Below, piece after piece: positions 36,436 through 45,702 of a DNA stretch of 64,000 nt (position 1 is the first letter of the stretch; every line of letters starts with the position of its first letter). Made by a program: the position numbers and the translations under genes. Under the pieces are notes generated by a model, which saw only the letters and a program-made list of their open reading frames with translations, was not told where the DNA came from and did not search any database. Source of the DNA: CAWJEL01 sp964647255 (GTDB taxonomy: Bacteria > Chloroflexota > Anaerolineae > CG2-30-64-16); the NCBI GenBank assembly GCA_964647255.1, contig CAZYGI010000013.1, forward strand, positions 5,894 through 69,893, in the 5' to 3' direction.

Positions 36436-38568
36436 ATGAGCCGCTTTGACCGCCCGCCTGAGATTGATTACCTGGCCAAGGATTTTGCCAGCTTCCGGCA
36501 GCTCATGCTGGACCAGATCGCGCTGCTGATTCCCGACTGGCAGGAGCGCCATCCCGCCGATCTGGGCAACGTTCTGGTGGAGATCCTGGCGTATGCGGCG
36601 GACTATCTTAGCTACACGCAAGATGCCATCGCCACTGAGGCCTATCTGGGCACAGCCCGCCTCCGGCGTTCCGTGCGGCGGCACGCCAGGCTTCTCGACT
36701 ACAATCTCCACAACGGGTGCAACGCGCGGACCTGGGTCCATATCGCCCTCCAGCCGAGCGCCGGTGACTGGCGCCTGCCCAAAGGCGCTTTGCTTCTGGC
36801 CGGTTTCGACGGCTACGGCCGGTCAGTGGTCACCCCCGGCGAGTTGGCGGCGATCATGGCGCAGGACTCGCCGGTGCAGGTGTTCACAACCCTGCACGAT
36901 GTGCAACTTTCAGGTGGACAGCCTGAGATTGCATTCTATGTCCAGGATCGCGCGGACGTGGTGCTGCGCTGCGGCGCGACATCGGCCCGCCTGGCGGACA
37001 GCCTCGACCCGCAGACCCACAGGAGCGCCCTCGATGATCTCCAGGTCGGCGATGTGCTCATCTTCGAACAACGGCTGAATCCCGAAAGTGGTTTAAGTGC
37101 AGGCGTGGATCCCGGCCATCGGCACGCGGTGCGGTTGACCAAGATCGTGCGAACGTCGCAGGCGCGGTGGCAGGCGGAGACGGCCCATACCGCAAGCCCG
37201 GTCCCCACGCTGCCGCCTGTTGGCATCCAGTGGGATCAGGCTGATGCGCTGCCGTTCGACCTGCCAGTTGGCGCCTACCGCTCAGCAGCCACAGGGTCTG
37301 GCGGCAGGGACAGAGAACTCAGCGTTGCCCTGCGCAACATCGTGCTGGTGGATCATGGCGCCTGGGTCGAGCCGGAGAGGCTGCCGGCCGTGATCGCCGA
37401 CGCGCGTTACCGCCCGTCTCTCACGCACCGAAATGTGACCTACACAACGGTCTATAATCACGCCCAGGCGTGTCGCCAGCCGGCTAGCGCCGCAACGGCC
37501 CAGCGCCCGTATGACGCCCAGGCCGCGGTCGAGCTGACAGAGCAGCGAACCCTCGTGCTGCCGGAATCCGCGGATCACCCGCCGCTGCTGCGGATGTCCC
37601 AGGCCGCCACCGGCGGCGCCCGGTTTGAGTCGCTTCATCGCTGGGTTCAGCGCCGCGACCTCCTGAGCAGCGACCGGACCGCGCGCACCTTCGTGGTGGA
37701 AACCGAAGACGACGGACGGGCGTACTTGCGCTTTGGCTACGGCGGCCTGGGCAAGGGACTCTCTGCCGGCGATACGCTGGTCGCCACCTATCGCGTTGGC
37801 AACGGTTCGCAGGGCAACGTCGGGCGGCATGCCATCGCGCACCTGGTTTCGGATGATCGGATCAGCGGCATGGCCGCTCGGATCCAGGAGGTGCGCAACC
37901 CGCTCCCCGTCACGAGCGGCTTCGATGCGGAATCCATCGAAACGACGCGGCTGTCCGCGCCCCACGCCTTCCAAACGCCCTTGAGCTGCGTCAGCCCTGA
38001 GGATTACGCTGCGCAGGCGCTGCAGCTTCCCGGTGGCGGGGTGCGCCAGGCCAGGGCGCGGATCGAGCACACCGGCAATTGGCAGACGGTCTTCGTGTAC
38101 GTGCAGCGCCAGGGGGGCCGGCCCCTGGATCCCGCGTTCGGCCAGCAATTGCTGGCCTGGCTGCAGCCGCGGGCCATGAGCGGCTACGAGGTGGCGATAC
38201 GACCGCCCCACATGGCTGCGCTCGACCTCCATCTGCGCGTGTGGGTCGCGCCCCATCGGTTCAAAAGTGCTGTGCGTCAGGCAGTGCAGGAGGCACTCAG
38301 CAACAAAGCGCAAGCAGACGGTGAACAGGGGTTTTTCCATCCAGACAACCTGAGCTTCGGCCGTTCAATCTACAGGAGCGAGGTGATTCGCGCCGCAATG
38401 GCCCTCGACGACGTTGCTCGGGTTGAGATCGTGCGGTTCAACCGGCAGGATGACACCCGCCAGATGGACCCGTTGCCCATTGGGGATCTGGAGATCGCCC
38501 GGCTCGACGCCGACCCCGATCGGCCCCAATACGGCACGCTGCGTGTTGACGTGGAAGGGGGCCTATGA
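36436..38568 (+). CDS. Baseplate J/gp6-like wedge protein (Pvc11-type)
   Basis: 710 residues, 4 bases after the gp25 gene stop. The N-terminus shows IDYLAKDFASFRQLMLDQI and GNVLVEILAYAADYLSYTQD, the usual start of putative baseplate assembly proteins. The C-terminal half has the J-type core: DGRAYLRFGYGGLGKGLSAG, NPLPVTSGFDAESIETTRL and a closing wedge domain. It builds the baseplate wedges together with the next gene. Its stop overlaps the next start by ATGA, so the two are translationally coupled. Confidence 0.93.
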   Translation: MSRFDRPPEIDYLAKDFASFRQLMLDQIALLIPDWQERHPADLGNVLVEILAYAADYLSYTQDAIATEAYLGTARLRRSVRRHARLLDYNLHNGCNARTWVHIALQPSAGDWRLPKGALLLAGFDGYGRSVVTPGELAAIMAQDSPVQVFTTLHDVQLSGGQPEIAFYVQDRADVVLRCGATSARLADSLDPQTHRSALDDLQVGDVLIFEQRLNPESGLSAGVDPGHRHAVRLTKIVRTSQARWQAETAHTASPVPTLPPVGIQWDQADALPFDLPVGAYRSAATGSGGRDRELSVALRNIVLVDHGAWVEPERLPAVIADARYRPSLTHRNVTYTTVYNHAQACRQPASAATAQRPYDAQAAVELTEQRTLVLPESADHPPLLRMSQAATGGARFESLHRWVQRRDLLSSDRTARTFVVETEDDGRAYLRFGYGGLGKGLSAGDTLVATYRVGNGSQGNVGRHAIAHLVSDDRISGMAARIQEVRNPLPVTSGFDAESIETTRLSAPHAFQTPLSCVSPEDYAAQALQLPGGGVRQARARIEHTGNWQTVFVYVQRQGGRPLDPAFGQQLLAWLQPRAMSGYEVAIRPPHMAALDLHLRVWVAPHRFKSAVRQAVQEALSNKAQADGEQGFFHPDNLSFGRSIYRSEVIRAAMALDDVARVEIVRFNRQDDTRQMDPLPIGDLEIARLDADPDRPQYGTLRVDVEGGL

Positions 38569-41500
38569 ACGACATCGCCGGCGAGCACGCCCTCCAGCTT
38601 CCAGCCGTTAGCGTCGAGCGCACGCGCATCAACCCGCCAGGCCGGTCTCAACTGGCGTACGGGGGTGGAGCTTACCTGGCAGTCCTGGATCGGATGTTGA
38701 TCCGGCTGCCGCGCCAGGTGATCCCCGGGCCGGATGGCGGCCCGGACCTGGCGCCGTTCGCCCGGTTCAACGCCGACTCCGGCGACGACTGGACCGTGGC
38801 CCTGCTGCATGCCTGGGCCGCGGTGACCGACGTGCTCGGCTTCTATCACGAACGCATCATCAACGAAGGCTATCTGCGGACGGCGACCGAGCGCCTGTCG
38901 GTCGTGCAGTTGGCGCGCACCGTAGGCTACGAGTTGCACCCTGGCCTGGCCGCCGGCGCCGTGCTGGCTCTCACCGTGGTGCAGGGGCTGGGCGAACCGC
39001 CCAGGACCTTTTTCGTGCCGAAGGGCACGGCCGTGCAGAGCCTTCCGTCACCCAAGAGCGGGCTGCACCAGGGAACGCCAGCCAGCAGCATGCCGCAGGT
39101 CTTCGAGACCAGCGACGATTTCGTGGCCCGTTCGGACTGGAACCTCCTGCGGCCGGCAGCCAGCGGTGAATTGACCGGGGAACATCGCATCCTGCCCGGC
39201 ACGAATTCCTTGCGCCTCCTGGGCAACCGCACTGACCTGAGAAAGGGAGACCGGCTGCTGTTCATCGGCCAGGACCCGACGCATCCGCAGCGCAAGCTCT
39301 GGCAGATGGCCCAGGTGAAGGTCACCGCGCCCAACGCCGCCGGGTTCACCGCGGTCTCGTGGGAAAGCGTGCCTGGCCTGCCAGCGGGTCCTCTGCCGCT
39401 CCTAGGCCCCGACCCAGAGCCCGACGTCGAGCCGCTAGCCATCGCCGCCCCCCAGCTCTTCGTGCTGCGCCAGCAGGCCAAACTATTCACTTACACGGCG
39501 GCCGGGGTCTACCGCACCTGGCCTTCCCAGGGGACAGCGGGCGAACCTGACGCCGGGGATGTCGCAACCTCCGGCAGCGCCGACGGACAAGCTCCGGCCG
39601 CTGCGCATGACGTCCAGCCCCAGCCAGCCTGGTGGCCGGCCGGCATCGGCCTGCCGCACGAGCCGGTAGACTTGCTCCTGAGCACCCGGAGCGGCCATCT
39701 GCTGGGAGTCACCACGAAAGGCATCTACCGCTCGAACGACGGCGGGGCCACGTGGCAGCCAGCCGGCGCAGGGTTGCAAGCCAGGCATATCACGGCCCTG
39801 ACCGAAGGCAATGATGGCACGCTCTACGCCGGCACCGACAAGGGCGAGGTGCACCTGTCACAGGACGAGGGCGAAACCTGGCGGCAGGCGGCCGGCGACC
39901 CCATCCACCTGCCCGTGCGCGGCCTGGGCAAGCTGGCGCCGGCTATCCTGCGCAGCACGGGCCACCTGCCGGAGGTCGTCGTCACCTCGCTGGCAGCCTA
40001 CCGCAGCGGCGGCACAGACGTGCTGGCCGCCGGCGCCGACTCGGGTGTGTTCCTGTCAACGAATCAGGGCCGGCAGTGGAAGGCGGCCAATCTGGTGCTG
40101 CCCAAGCTCGACCGCAAGACCGGCATGGCAAAGGTCAGCGTACAGGCGCTGGGCGTCGTCCGCGCCGGCAAGCGCCAGCAGCTCTACGCCGGCACAGACG
40201 AGGGGGTGTTCCCTATCCGGGCGACGTCCAGCGCGACGCCTGTCATCCTGGCCGGCCTAGTGTTGGCCGTGCTCTACCGGCTGATACTCAACCCGGGCGG
40301 CATCCTGACCAGGCAAGTCTATACTGCGGTCGTCAATTTGACCAAGGCTGCCGGCGCCGCAGTCGCCGCACTCTTGACCCGGTTGAATGAGATCGCCGGG
40401 ATCAACCTGCCCCCGATCAGCGATCCGCTGGCAACCCCCGTCGCGAAGTTGATCGGCAACGTGGGCAAGGCGATCTTGACGCCTATCGCCCAGCTTCCCG
40501 CGACCATACCGGTCCCTACGGCGACGCCGGCCAGCACAGCCAGCGCAACGGCCACGGCGATGGCGACGGCCACCGCAACGCCTACGGCGATGGCCGCGGT
40601 GACTGTGACACCCGCGGCAACGGCCGCGGCCGCGTCGGCTCCGGTCGCAGCAGCGCTGCCCAAGCCGATTGCGGCAATCCTGGCCGTCTTAGACCAGTAT
40701 CCGGTGCTCTGGTTTCTTGTTGATGCCGCGTTGATCGCCGCGGCGATCGGCATCGTGATGATCGCCTGGTGGCTGATCTGGCGTTTCTTGAACAACCGGC
40801 CCGGCCGTCGCATCGCCGGCGCGCTTCCCCCTGCCGCGCTGCCGGCCGCAATGCCGGGCAAGCTGCCCGGTGTGAAAGATCTGATCCAGCAGCTCACGGC
40901 CCAGAGGCCCCCTGTGGCAGTGCGAGATCTCAAAGCCAACCTGACGGGGCTGTACGCTGGGACGGCCCAAGGCGTTTATCATGCCGCGGGACCTGGGCCA
41001 GGACCGCAAGACAAGTGGCTGCGCCGCCTGGGCGCGCGTCTCGTGCAGATCGCTTTTCCCGGCCTGCTGGCCGGTTGGACCCGGTTGGAGACCGCTTCGC
41101 AGGCTCAGCCGGATGTCCAGTCGCTGGCCTTGCCTGAACCGGATTCCCTGCTGGCGGCTACCGGGGCTGGCGCGACCCACCATTACCGTTATGTCAATAA
41201 TTCTTGGAAACCGACGGAGGCGGATGGCGCACCGGCAGCGTTGACAGGCATCGCCGGCACTGCCGCACTCGGCAAGGGGCTGTTCCTGGCCGGGACGCCG
41301 CCTAAGGCCAAAGTCGACCCCGCCTGGTCGCCCTGGCAGTTGCAAGAACACGCCATCCACCTGGACGCGCTGCCTGATGGCATCGCGGCGGGGAGCTGGC
41401 TGGTTTTGGACGCTGCAGGCGGGGCCCAGACCGACCAGCCCTCGCCCTTGCCGCGCTTGTACCAGGTGCGCAAAACTGAGCGCGCCGACAGCAGCGATGC

Positions 41501-43280
41501 CAGCAAGAAGCAGCCGCTCACGCGCGTGGTTGTTGACCGGGGCGATGACCTGGCGCGCTATGACCGCACGACAGCGCGCGCGCTGTTCCAGAGTGAGCCG
41601 TTGGCGATCTATGACGACCGGCCGGTGCAGGGCAGCATCCTGGCCCTCGACCGGGTTGTGACGGACCTGCGGCCAGGCCAACCCGTGATCATCAGCGGCA
41701 AGCGCATGCGCGCCCGGTTGATCGCTCCAGCGGACCCCCCCGTCACTTTGACAACATTGAACGGGCTGCAAACAGTGCCGATCCGGCCGGGAGAATCGCT
41801 GATCGTGCTCAGGCCTCCGCAGCGCCAGGCCGTGACGAACCAAAATGCAAGCCGGACACGTGGCGACGCCGCTCAGGCCCCCGGCCCAGCGGACCAGCAG
41901 CCCACCGCGGAAATCTGGCGCCTGCGCAACCGGGATGGGATCGAGGGCGAGGCGACCATCGAAGCCGCGACGGACGCGGCCGCGCCTCAGTTCGTCATCG
42001 AGCCGCCGCACGACGATGATCCGGAGGTCAACGAGCTTGCCGCGCTCTACGATATCGCCGCCAGCGCCGACCGGACGACGCTCACGCTGACCACCGATTT
42101 GTCTGCCCCGGACCGGACGCTCAGGCCGCTCGCCAACATGTTCGAGCGGACGACGGTTACCCTGCGTGCCAACATCGTTCAGGCCACGCACGGCAGCACG
42201 GTACCGCTAGAGGTGCTGGGCAGCAGCGATGGCTCGCAAGCCAATCAACGCTTCCTGCTGCGCCAGGCCCCGCTGACCTACATCAGCGCCGCCACGCCGG
42301 AGGGCCGACAGAGCACGTTGGCCGTCACGGTGGCCGGGGTGCGTTGGCGACAGGCGCCGTTCCTGTACGGGCATCCGCGCGACGAGCGGGCCTACATCGT
42401 GCAGCACGACGAACAAGGCCGGGCCACCATCACCTTCGGCGACGGCCGCGCCGGTGCGCGCCTGCCCAGCACACGAGAGGAGGTTCGGGCCACCTATCGC
42501 ATCGGGATCGGCGAGGCAGGAAACGTGCCCGCGGGCAGCCTGACCCAACTGCGGTCCGCGCCGCCTGGGCTGGCAGGTGTGACCAATCCGCTCCCGGCAT
42601 CGGGCGGCGTCGAACCGGAGACGAACGACTCAATCCGGGCGAACGTGTCGCTTGGGCTGCACGCCATGCACCGCATCGTCTCTTTGAGCGACTACGAGGA
42701 CTTCGTGCGTTCCTTTGCCGGCATCGGGCGGGTGCAAGCCAAGATGTTCCACCGCGGTCATGGCGGCCTGTTGCACCTCACCGTTGCCGACGCCGACGGC
42801 AACCCACTGCCGCTAACCTCAAACCTTTACCTGAACCTGGTGACGGCGGTTGAGCGCGCCCGGGTCGCGCCCACGCCACGGCTGCGGATTGATGCCTACG
42901 AGCCGGTATTCTTCGATGTCGCGCTCAAGGTGGTCGTGGACCACGACTTCAAAGCCCGGCAGGCAACGATCGAGCAGCAAGCCAGGCTGGCTTTGAGCAA
43001 CGCCTTCACGTTCCAGCGCCGCGACTTCGGCCAGGGCGTGTCGGCGTCGGAGATCATCAACCTGGTCCAGCCGATCGCTGGGGTCGTGGGTGTCGAGATC
43101 ACGCAGCTGGCCTATCACGGCAGCAGTCCAACCCAACCGCCCCCCGATACGGCGCAGGCCGTGGCCGCGCAACCCGCCCGCTGGCCGCAGGACGCCGTCC
43201 TTCCCGCACCAGCCCAGTTGCTGTTGATCAACAGTCAGAATCCGAAGGGCATCGCCATCGCCGTGGAGTTTGTGCCATGA
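38565..43280 (+). CDS. Giant baseplate J-like protein with inserted propeller repeats and two membrane segments (Pvc12-type)
   Basis: 1571 residues, about twice the size usual for this family. Residues 1-330 are a baseplate N-terminal region (VALLHAWAAVTDVLGFYHER). Residues about 920-1571 hold the J-type core (ITFGDGRAGARLPSTREEV, NPLPASGGVEPETNDSIRANV, ISLSDYEDFVRSF-like segment). Between them lies an insert of about 590 residues. BNR-type propeller repeats with SxDxGxTW-like turns occur near 373-545 (GIYRSNDGGATW, VHLSQDEGETW). Hydrophobic helices lie at about 559-575 and 712-743 (FLVDAALIAAAIGIVMIAWW), separated by an Ala/Thr-rich linker. A further propeller blade lies near 796. The insert suggests a membrane-attached baseplate. 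Confidence 0.9.
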   Translation: MNDIAGEHALQLPAVSVERTRINPPGRSQLAYGGGAYLAVLDRMLIRLPRQVIPGPDGGPDLAPFARFNADSGDDWTVALLHAWAAVTDVLGFYHERIINEGYLRTATERLSVVQLARTVGYELHPGLAAGAVLALTVVQGLGEPPRTFFVPKGTAVQSLPSPKSGLHQGTPASSMPQVFETSDDFVARSDWNLLRPAASGELTGEHRILPGTNSLRLLGNRTDLRKGDRLLFIGQDPTHPQRKLWQMAQVKVTAPNAAGFTAVSWESVPGLPAGPLPLLGPDPEPDVEPLAIAAPQLFVLRQQAKLFTYTAAGVYRTWPSQGTAGEPDAGDVATSGSADGQAPAAAHDVQPQPAWWPAGIGLPHEPVDLLLSTRSGHLLGVTTKGIYRSNDGGATWQPAGAGLQARHITALTEGNDGTLYAGTDKGEVHLSQDEGETWRQAAGDPIHLPVRGLGKLAPAILRSTGHLPEVVVTSLAAYRSGGTDVLAAGADSGVFLSTNQGRQWKAANLVLPKLDRKTGMAKVSVQALGVVRAGKRQQLYAGTDEGVFPIRATSSATPVILAGLVLAVLYRLILNPGGILTRQVYTAVVNLTKAAGAAVAALLTRLNEIAGINLPPISDPLATPVAKLIGNVGKAILTPIAQLPATIPVPTATPASTASATATAMATATATPTAMAAVTVTPAATAAAASAPVAAALPKPIAAILAVLDQYPVLWFLVDAALIAAAIGIVMIAWWLIWRFLNNRPGRRIAGALPPAALPAAMPGKLPGVKDLIQQLTAQRPPVAVRDLKANLTGLYAGTAQGVYHAAGPGPGPQDKWLRRLGARLVQIAFPGLLAGWTRLETASQAQPDVQSLALPEPDSLLAATGAGATHHYRYVNNSWKPTEADGAPAALTGIAGTAALGKGLFLAGTPPKAKVDPAWSPWQLQEHAIHLDALPDGIAAGSWLVLDAAGGAQTDQPSPLPRLYQVRKTERADSSDASKKQPLTRVVVDRGDDLARYDRTTARALFQSEPLAIYDDRPVQGSILALDRVVTDLRPGQPVIISGKRMRARLIAPADPPVTLTTLNGLQTVPIRPGESLIVLRPPQRQAVTNQNASRTRGDAAQAPGPADQQPTAEIWRLRNRDGIEGEATIEAATDAAAPQFVIEPPHDDDPEVNELAALYDIAASADRTTLTLTTDLSAPDRTLRPLANMFERTTVTLRANIVQATHGSTVPLEVLGSSDGSQANQRFLLRQAPLTYISAATPEGRQSTLAVTVAGVRWRQAPFLYGHPRDERAYIVQHDEQGRATITFGDGRAGARLPSTREEVRATYRIGIGEAGNVPAGSLTQLRSAPPGLAGVTNPLPASGGVEPETNDSIRANVSLGLHAMHRIVSLSDYEDFVRSFAGIGRVQAKMFHRGHGGLLHLTVADADGNPLPLTSNLYLNLVTAVERARVAPTPRLRIDAYEPVFFDVALKVVVDHDFKARQATIEQQARLALSNAFTFQRRDFGQGVSASEIINLVQPIAGVVGVEITQLAYHGSSPTQPPPDTAQAVAAQPARWPQDAVLPAPAQLLLINSQNPKGIAIAVEFVP

Positions 43281-45646
43281 GTGACAGCATCGAAGAACGC
43301 TTCTATGCCCTGTTGCCGCAGTTGTATCGCCATCGTGACATGCTGCAAGGCCAGCCCCTGCGCGCGCTCCTGGCCGTGCTTGAAGGAGAGTATCAGGCGC
43401 TGAGCCAGGACATGCAGGCCACCTACGACAATTGGTTCGTGGACACCTGCGATGAGTGGGTGTTGCCCTACCTGGCCGACCTGCTCGGCATCCGCGGCCT
43501 GGACCACGTCCAGCACCTGTTTCCCACCCAGCGCCGCCTCGTGGCCAACGCCCTGGCCTACCGGCGCCGCAAAGGGACCGCAGCCGTCTTGGAGCACGTC
43601 TTGCGCGATGTGACCGGCTGGGACGTGCGGGTGGTCGAATTCTTCCAGCTCCTATCGGTCACCCAACATCTGTCCGCGCTCCGGCCCAACACCGGCCGCA
43701 GCGTGGATCTCCGGGAGTCCCTCGCCCTGTCGCAAGCAGGCGGCGCCTTCGAGCGCTTTGCGCACACCCTGGATGTAAGAGGCAACGAGGCCGAGCTTGT
43801 GCTATCCGGTTCTGACCGAGGGGCCCAGCCATCGAAGTATCACCCGGCTAACCTGGGCATCTTCGTGTGGCGGCTGCGCGCCTACCCCCTGGATGACACC
43901 TTCGCCCGTCCGGTCGCCGGTTCCGCGCACGCGGGGTGCTTCACCTTCGACGCGGCCGGTCGTTCGGTGCGCCTGTTCAACCGTCCTCAGCCCGTGGATA
44001 GCATCCTGGATCGCGCCCAGGCGCCCAATCTGACCATCCCCCTGACCCGCGCGTTGCTGGACTCTGACCTGCGGGCCGCAGCAGATGAGGCCGGCAACGG
44101 CGCCTATTACGGTCCCGACCGCAGCTTCATGATCAGCTATCGAACCGGACCAGGCGATCCTTTCCAGCCAGTTCAGCCTGAAGGCCTGCTGGTGGCTGAC
44201 CTCTCTAGCTGGCGCCTTCCACCAGGCCAGCCATCGGACGCGTCCGGCGGCCCGAAGATCGTCGCCGTGGATCCGGAACTGGGACGGATGAGGTTTCTCT
44301 TGCCGCAGGGGCCCAAGGAGATGGGCGACGTCATCGTCAGCTACACCTATGGCTTCAACGCCGATTTGGGAGGAGGCGCCTACAGCCGCTACGCAGATCT
44401 GCAGGCGCTGGAAAACCTCCCCGAACACGCGCTGCGGATCAGTGTCGCCGAGGGCGGCCTGAGCGAGCTCCCAGCAATCGCGGACGCAAGTGACCGCGAC
44501 GCTTTAGATTGGCCGCGTCCACTTCGTACGCTCCAGGCGGCCCTGGACGCGTGGGAACGCTACTGCGAAGACTGCGCGGTCAAAGACCTGCGGCCGATCG
44601 GCGCCATCGTCATCCTGGACAACGGGCGCTACGGCGGCAAGTCGCAGCGCGGTGACAGCCAAACGCTCGATGCGAGCGGCGATCTGGTGATCCGGCTGCC
44701 ACAGGGCGCGCAATTGTCCATCATCGCCGCCGATGGCGTGCGACCCTCCATCCGGCCCTTCAATCGGCTGAGGATCACCACGACGCTCGAGCCAATCCCG
44801 CGGAAGGGAGTTGAGCCACGGCTGCTGAGCAAAGCCAGTGAGCCATCCGCGCCCGATCGCCGCCTGCAGTTAAACGGGATCCTGCTCGAGGGCCGGCCCA
44901 TCGAGATCAACGACGAGCCATTTGATGGCTTCATAGACCTGGAGCTGAAACACTGCACGACTCTGGCATCGGGCATCAGGGTCAAGTTACGCTCGCCACG
45001 CTCCCAGGCGTTGCGCGTTCGGATCGAAAATAGCATCGTGGGTGCGGTGCGGCTTCCCAGTGACACCTTCGAGTTGGCGATCGCCGACAGCATCGTAGAT
45101 TCGGGCGACGAAGAAGATGCCATCGCGGGGAGTAAACCTGGAGAAATGGGGCCGGCCACAACACTAGAGCGCGTTACGGTCTTGGGCGCTACACGAGTTC
45201 TTGAACTGAAGCTGGCCTCGGATGTGATCTTCACCCAGCCCCTGCATGTCGAGCACTGCCAAGGCGGGCTGATCCGCCGGTGTTATGTACCGCCGGAAAG
45301 CCAGGCGACGCCGCGCCGCGAGCACTGCCAACCCGACCTCGCCCTCGAGGCGCTCGGTCGCATCACAACACCGCCCGACACGGCCGCTGCCGAGGCGCTT
45401 GCCGCTGAAAAGGATCGGCTGCAACGGCGAATACGGCCCATCTTCACATCCACCGATCCTGGCCATCCCGGCTACGCGCAGTTGCACCCTTCAACCGCCG
45501 TCGAGATACGGAGCGGCGGCCAGGCCGGTGCAGAAATGGGCGCATTTCATGACCTGTACGAACATCAACGCGTGGCAAACCTGCGCCGAGCGTTGGACGA
45601 GTACTTGCCGCTGGGCAAGCAGGTCAGCATCCATTTCGTGACCTAG
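43277..45646 (+). CDS. Tail protein I-like baseplate protein with beta-helix C-terminal part
   Basis: 789 residues, start overlapping the previous stop (ATGA). The first 170 residues have the P2 gpI-type pattern: FYALLPQLYRHRDMLQGQP, DEWVLPYLADLLGI and VANALAYRRRKGTAAVLEHV. The remaining 600 residues are unusual for that family and contain strand-rich, right-handed-helix-like repeats (LELKHCTTLASGIRVKL, LRVRIENSIVGAVRL, FELAIADSIVDSGDEED). It closes the baseplate gene block and could carry a receptor-binding or fiber-attachment function in its C-terminal half. Confidence 0.87.
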   Translation: MSDSIEERFYALLPQLYRHRDMLQGQPLRALLAVLEGEYQALSQDMQATYDNWFVDTCDEWVLPYLADLLGIRGLDHVQHLFPTQRRLVANALAYRRRKGTAAVLEHVLRDVTGWDVRVVEFFQLLSVTQHLSALRPNTGRSVDLRESLALSQAGGAFERFAHTLDVRGNEAELVLSGSDRGAQPSKYHPANLGIFVWRLRAYPLDDTFARPVAGSAHAGCFTFDAAGRSVRLFNRPQPVDSILDRAQAPNLTIPLTRALLDSDLRAAADEAGNGAYYGPDRSFMISYRTGPGDPFQPVQPEGLLVADLSSWRLPPGQPSDASGGPKIVAVDPELGRMRFLLPQGPKEMGDVIVSYTYGFNADLGGGAYSRYADLQALENLPEHALRISVAEGGLSELPAIADASDRDALDWPRPLRTLQAALDAWERYCEDCAVKDLRPIGAIVILDNGRYGGKSQRGDSQTLDASGDLVIRLPQGAQLSIIAADGVRPSIRPFNRLRITTTLEPIPRKGVEPRLLSKASEPSAPDRRLQLNGILLEGRPIEINDEPFDGFIDLELKHCTTLASGIRVKLRSPRSQALRVRIENSIVGAVRLPSDTFELAIADSIVDSGDEEDAIAGSKPGEMGPATTLERVTVLGATRVLELKLASDVIFTQPLHVEHCQGGLIRRCYVPPESQATPRREHCQPDLALEALGRITTPPDTAAAEALAAEKDRLQRRIRPIFTSTDPGHPGYAQLHPSTAVEIRSGGQAGAEMGAFHDLYEHQRVANLRRALDEYLPLGKQVSIHFVT

Positions 45647-45702
45647 TTGCAGGGATGCGCCGCTGCGCGGTCAGGCATTTTCCACAGACAATGAAGGTAA
45701 CA

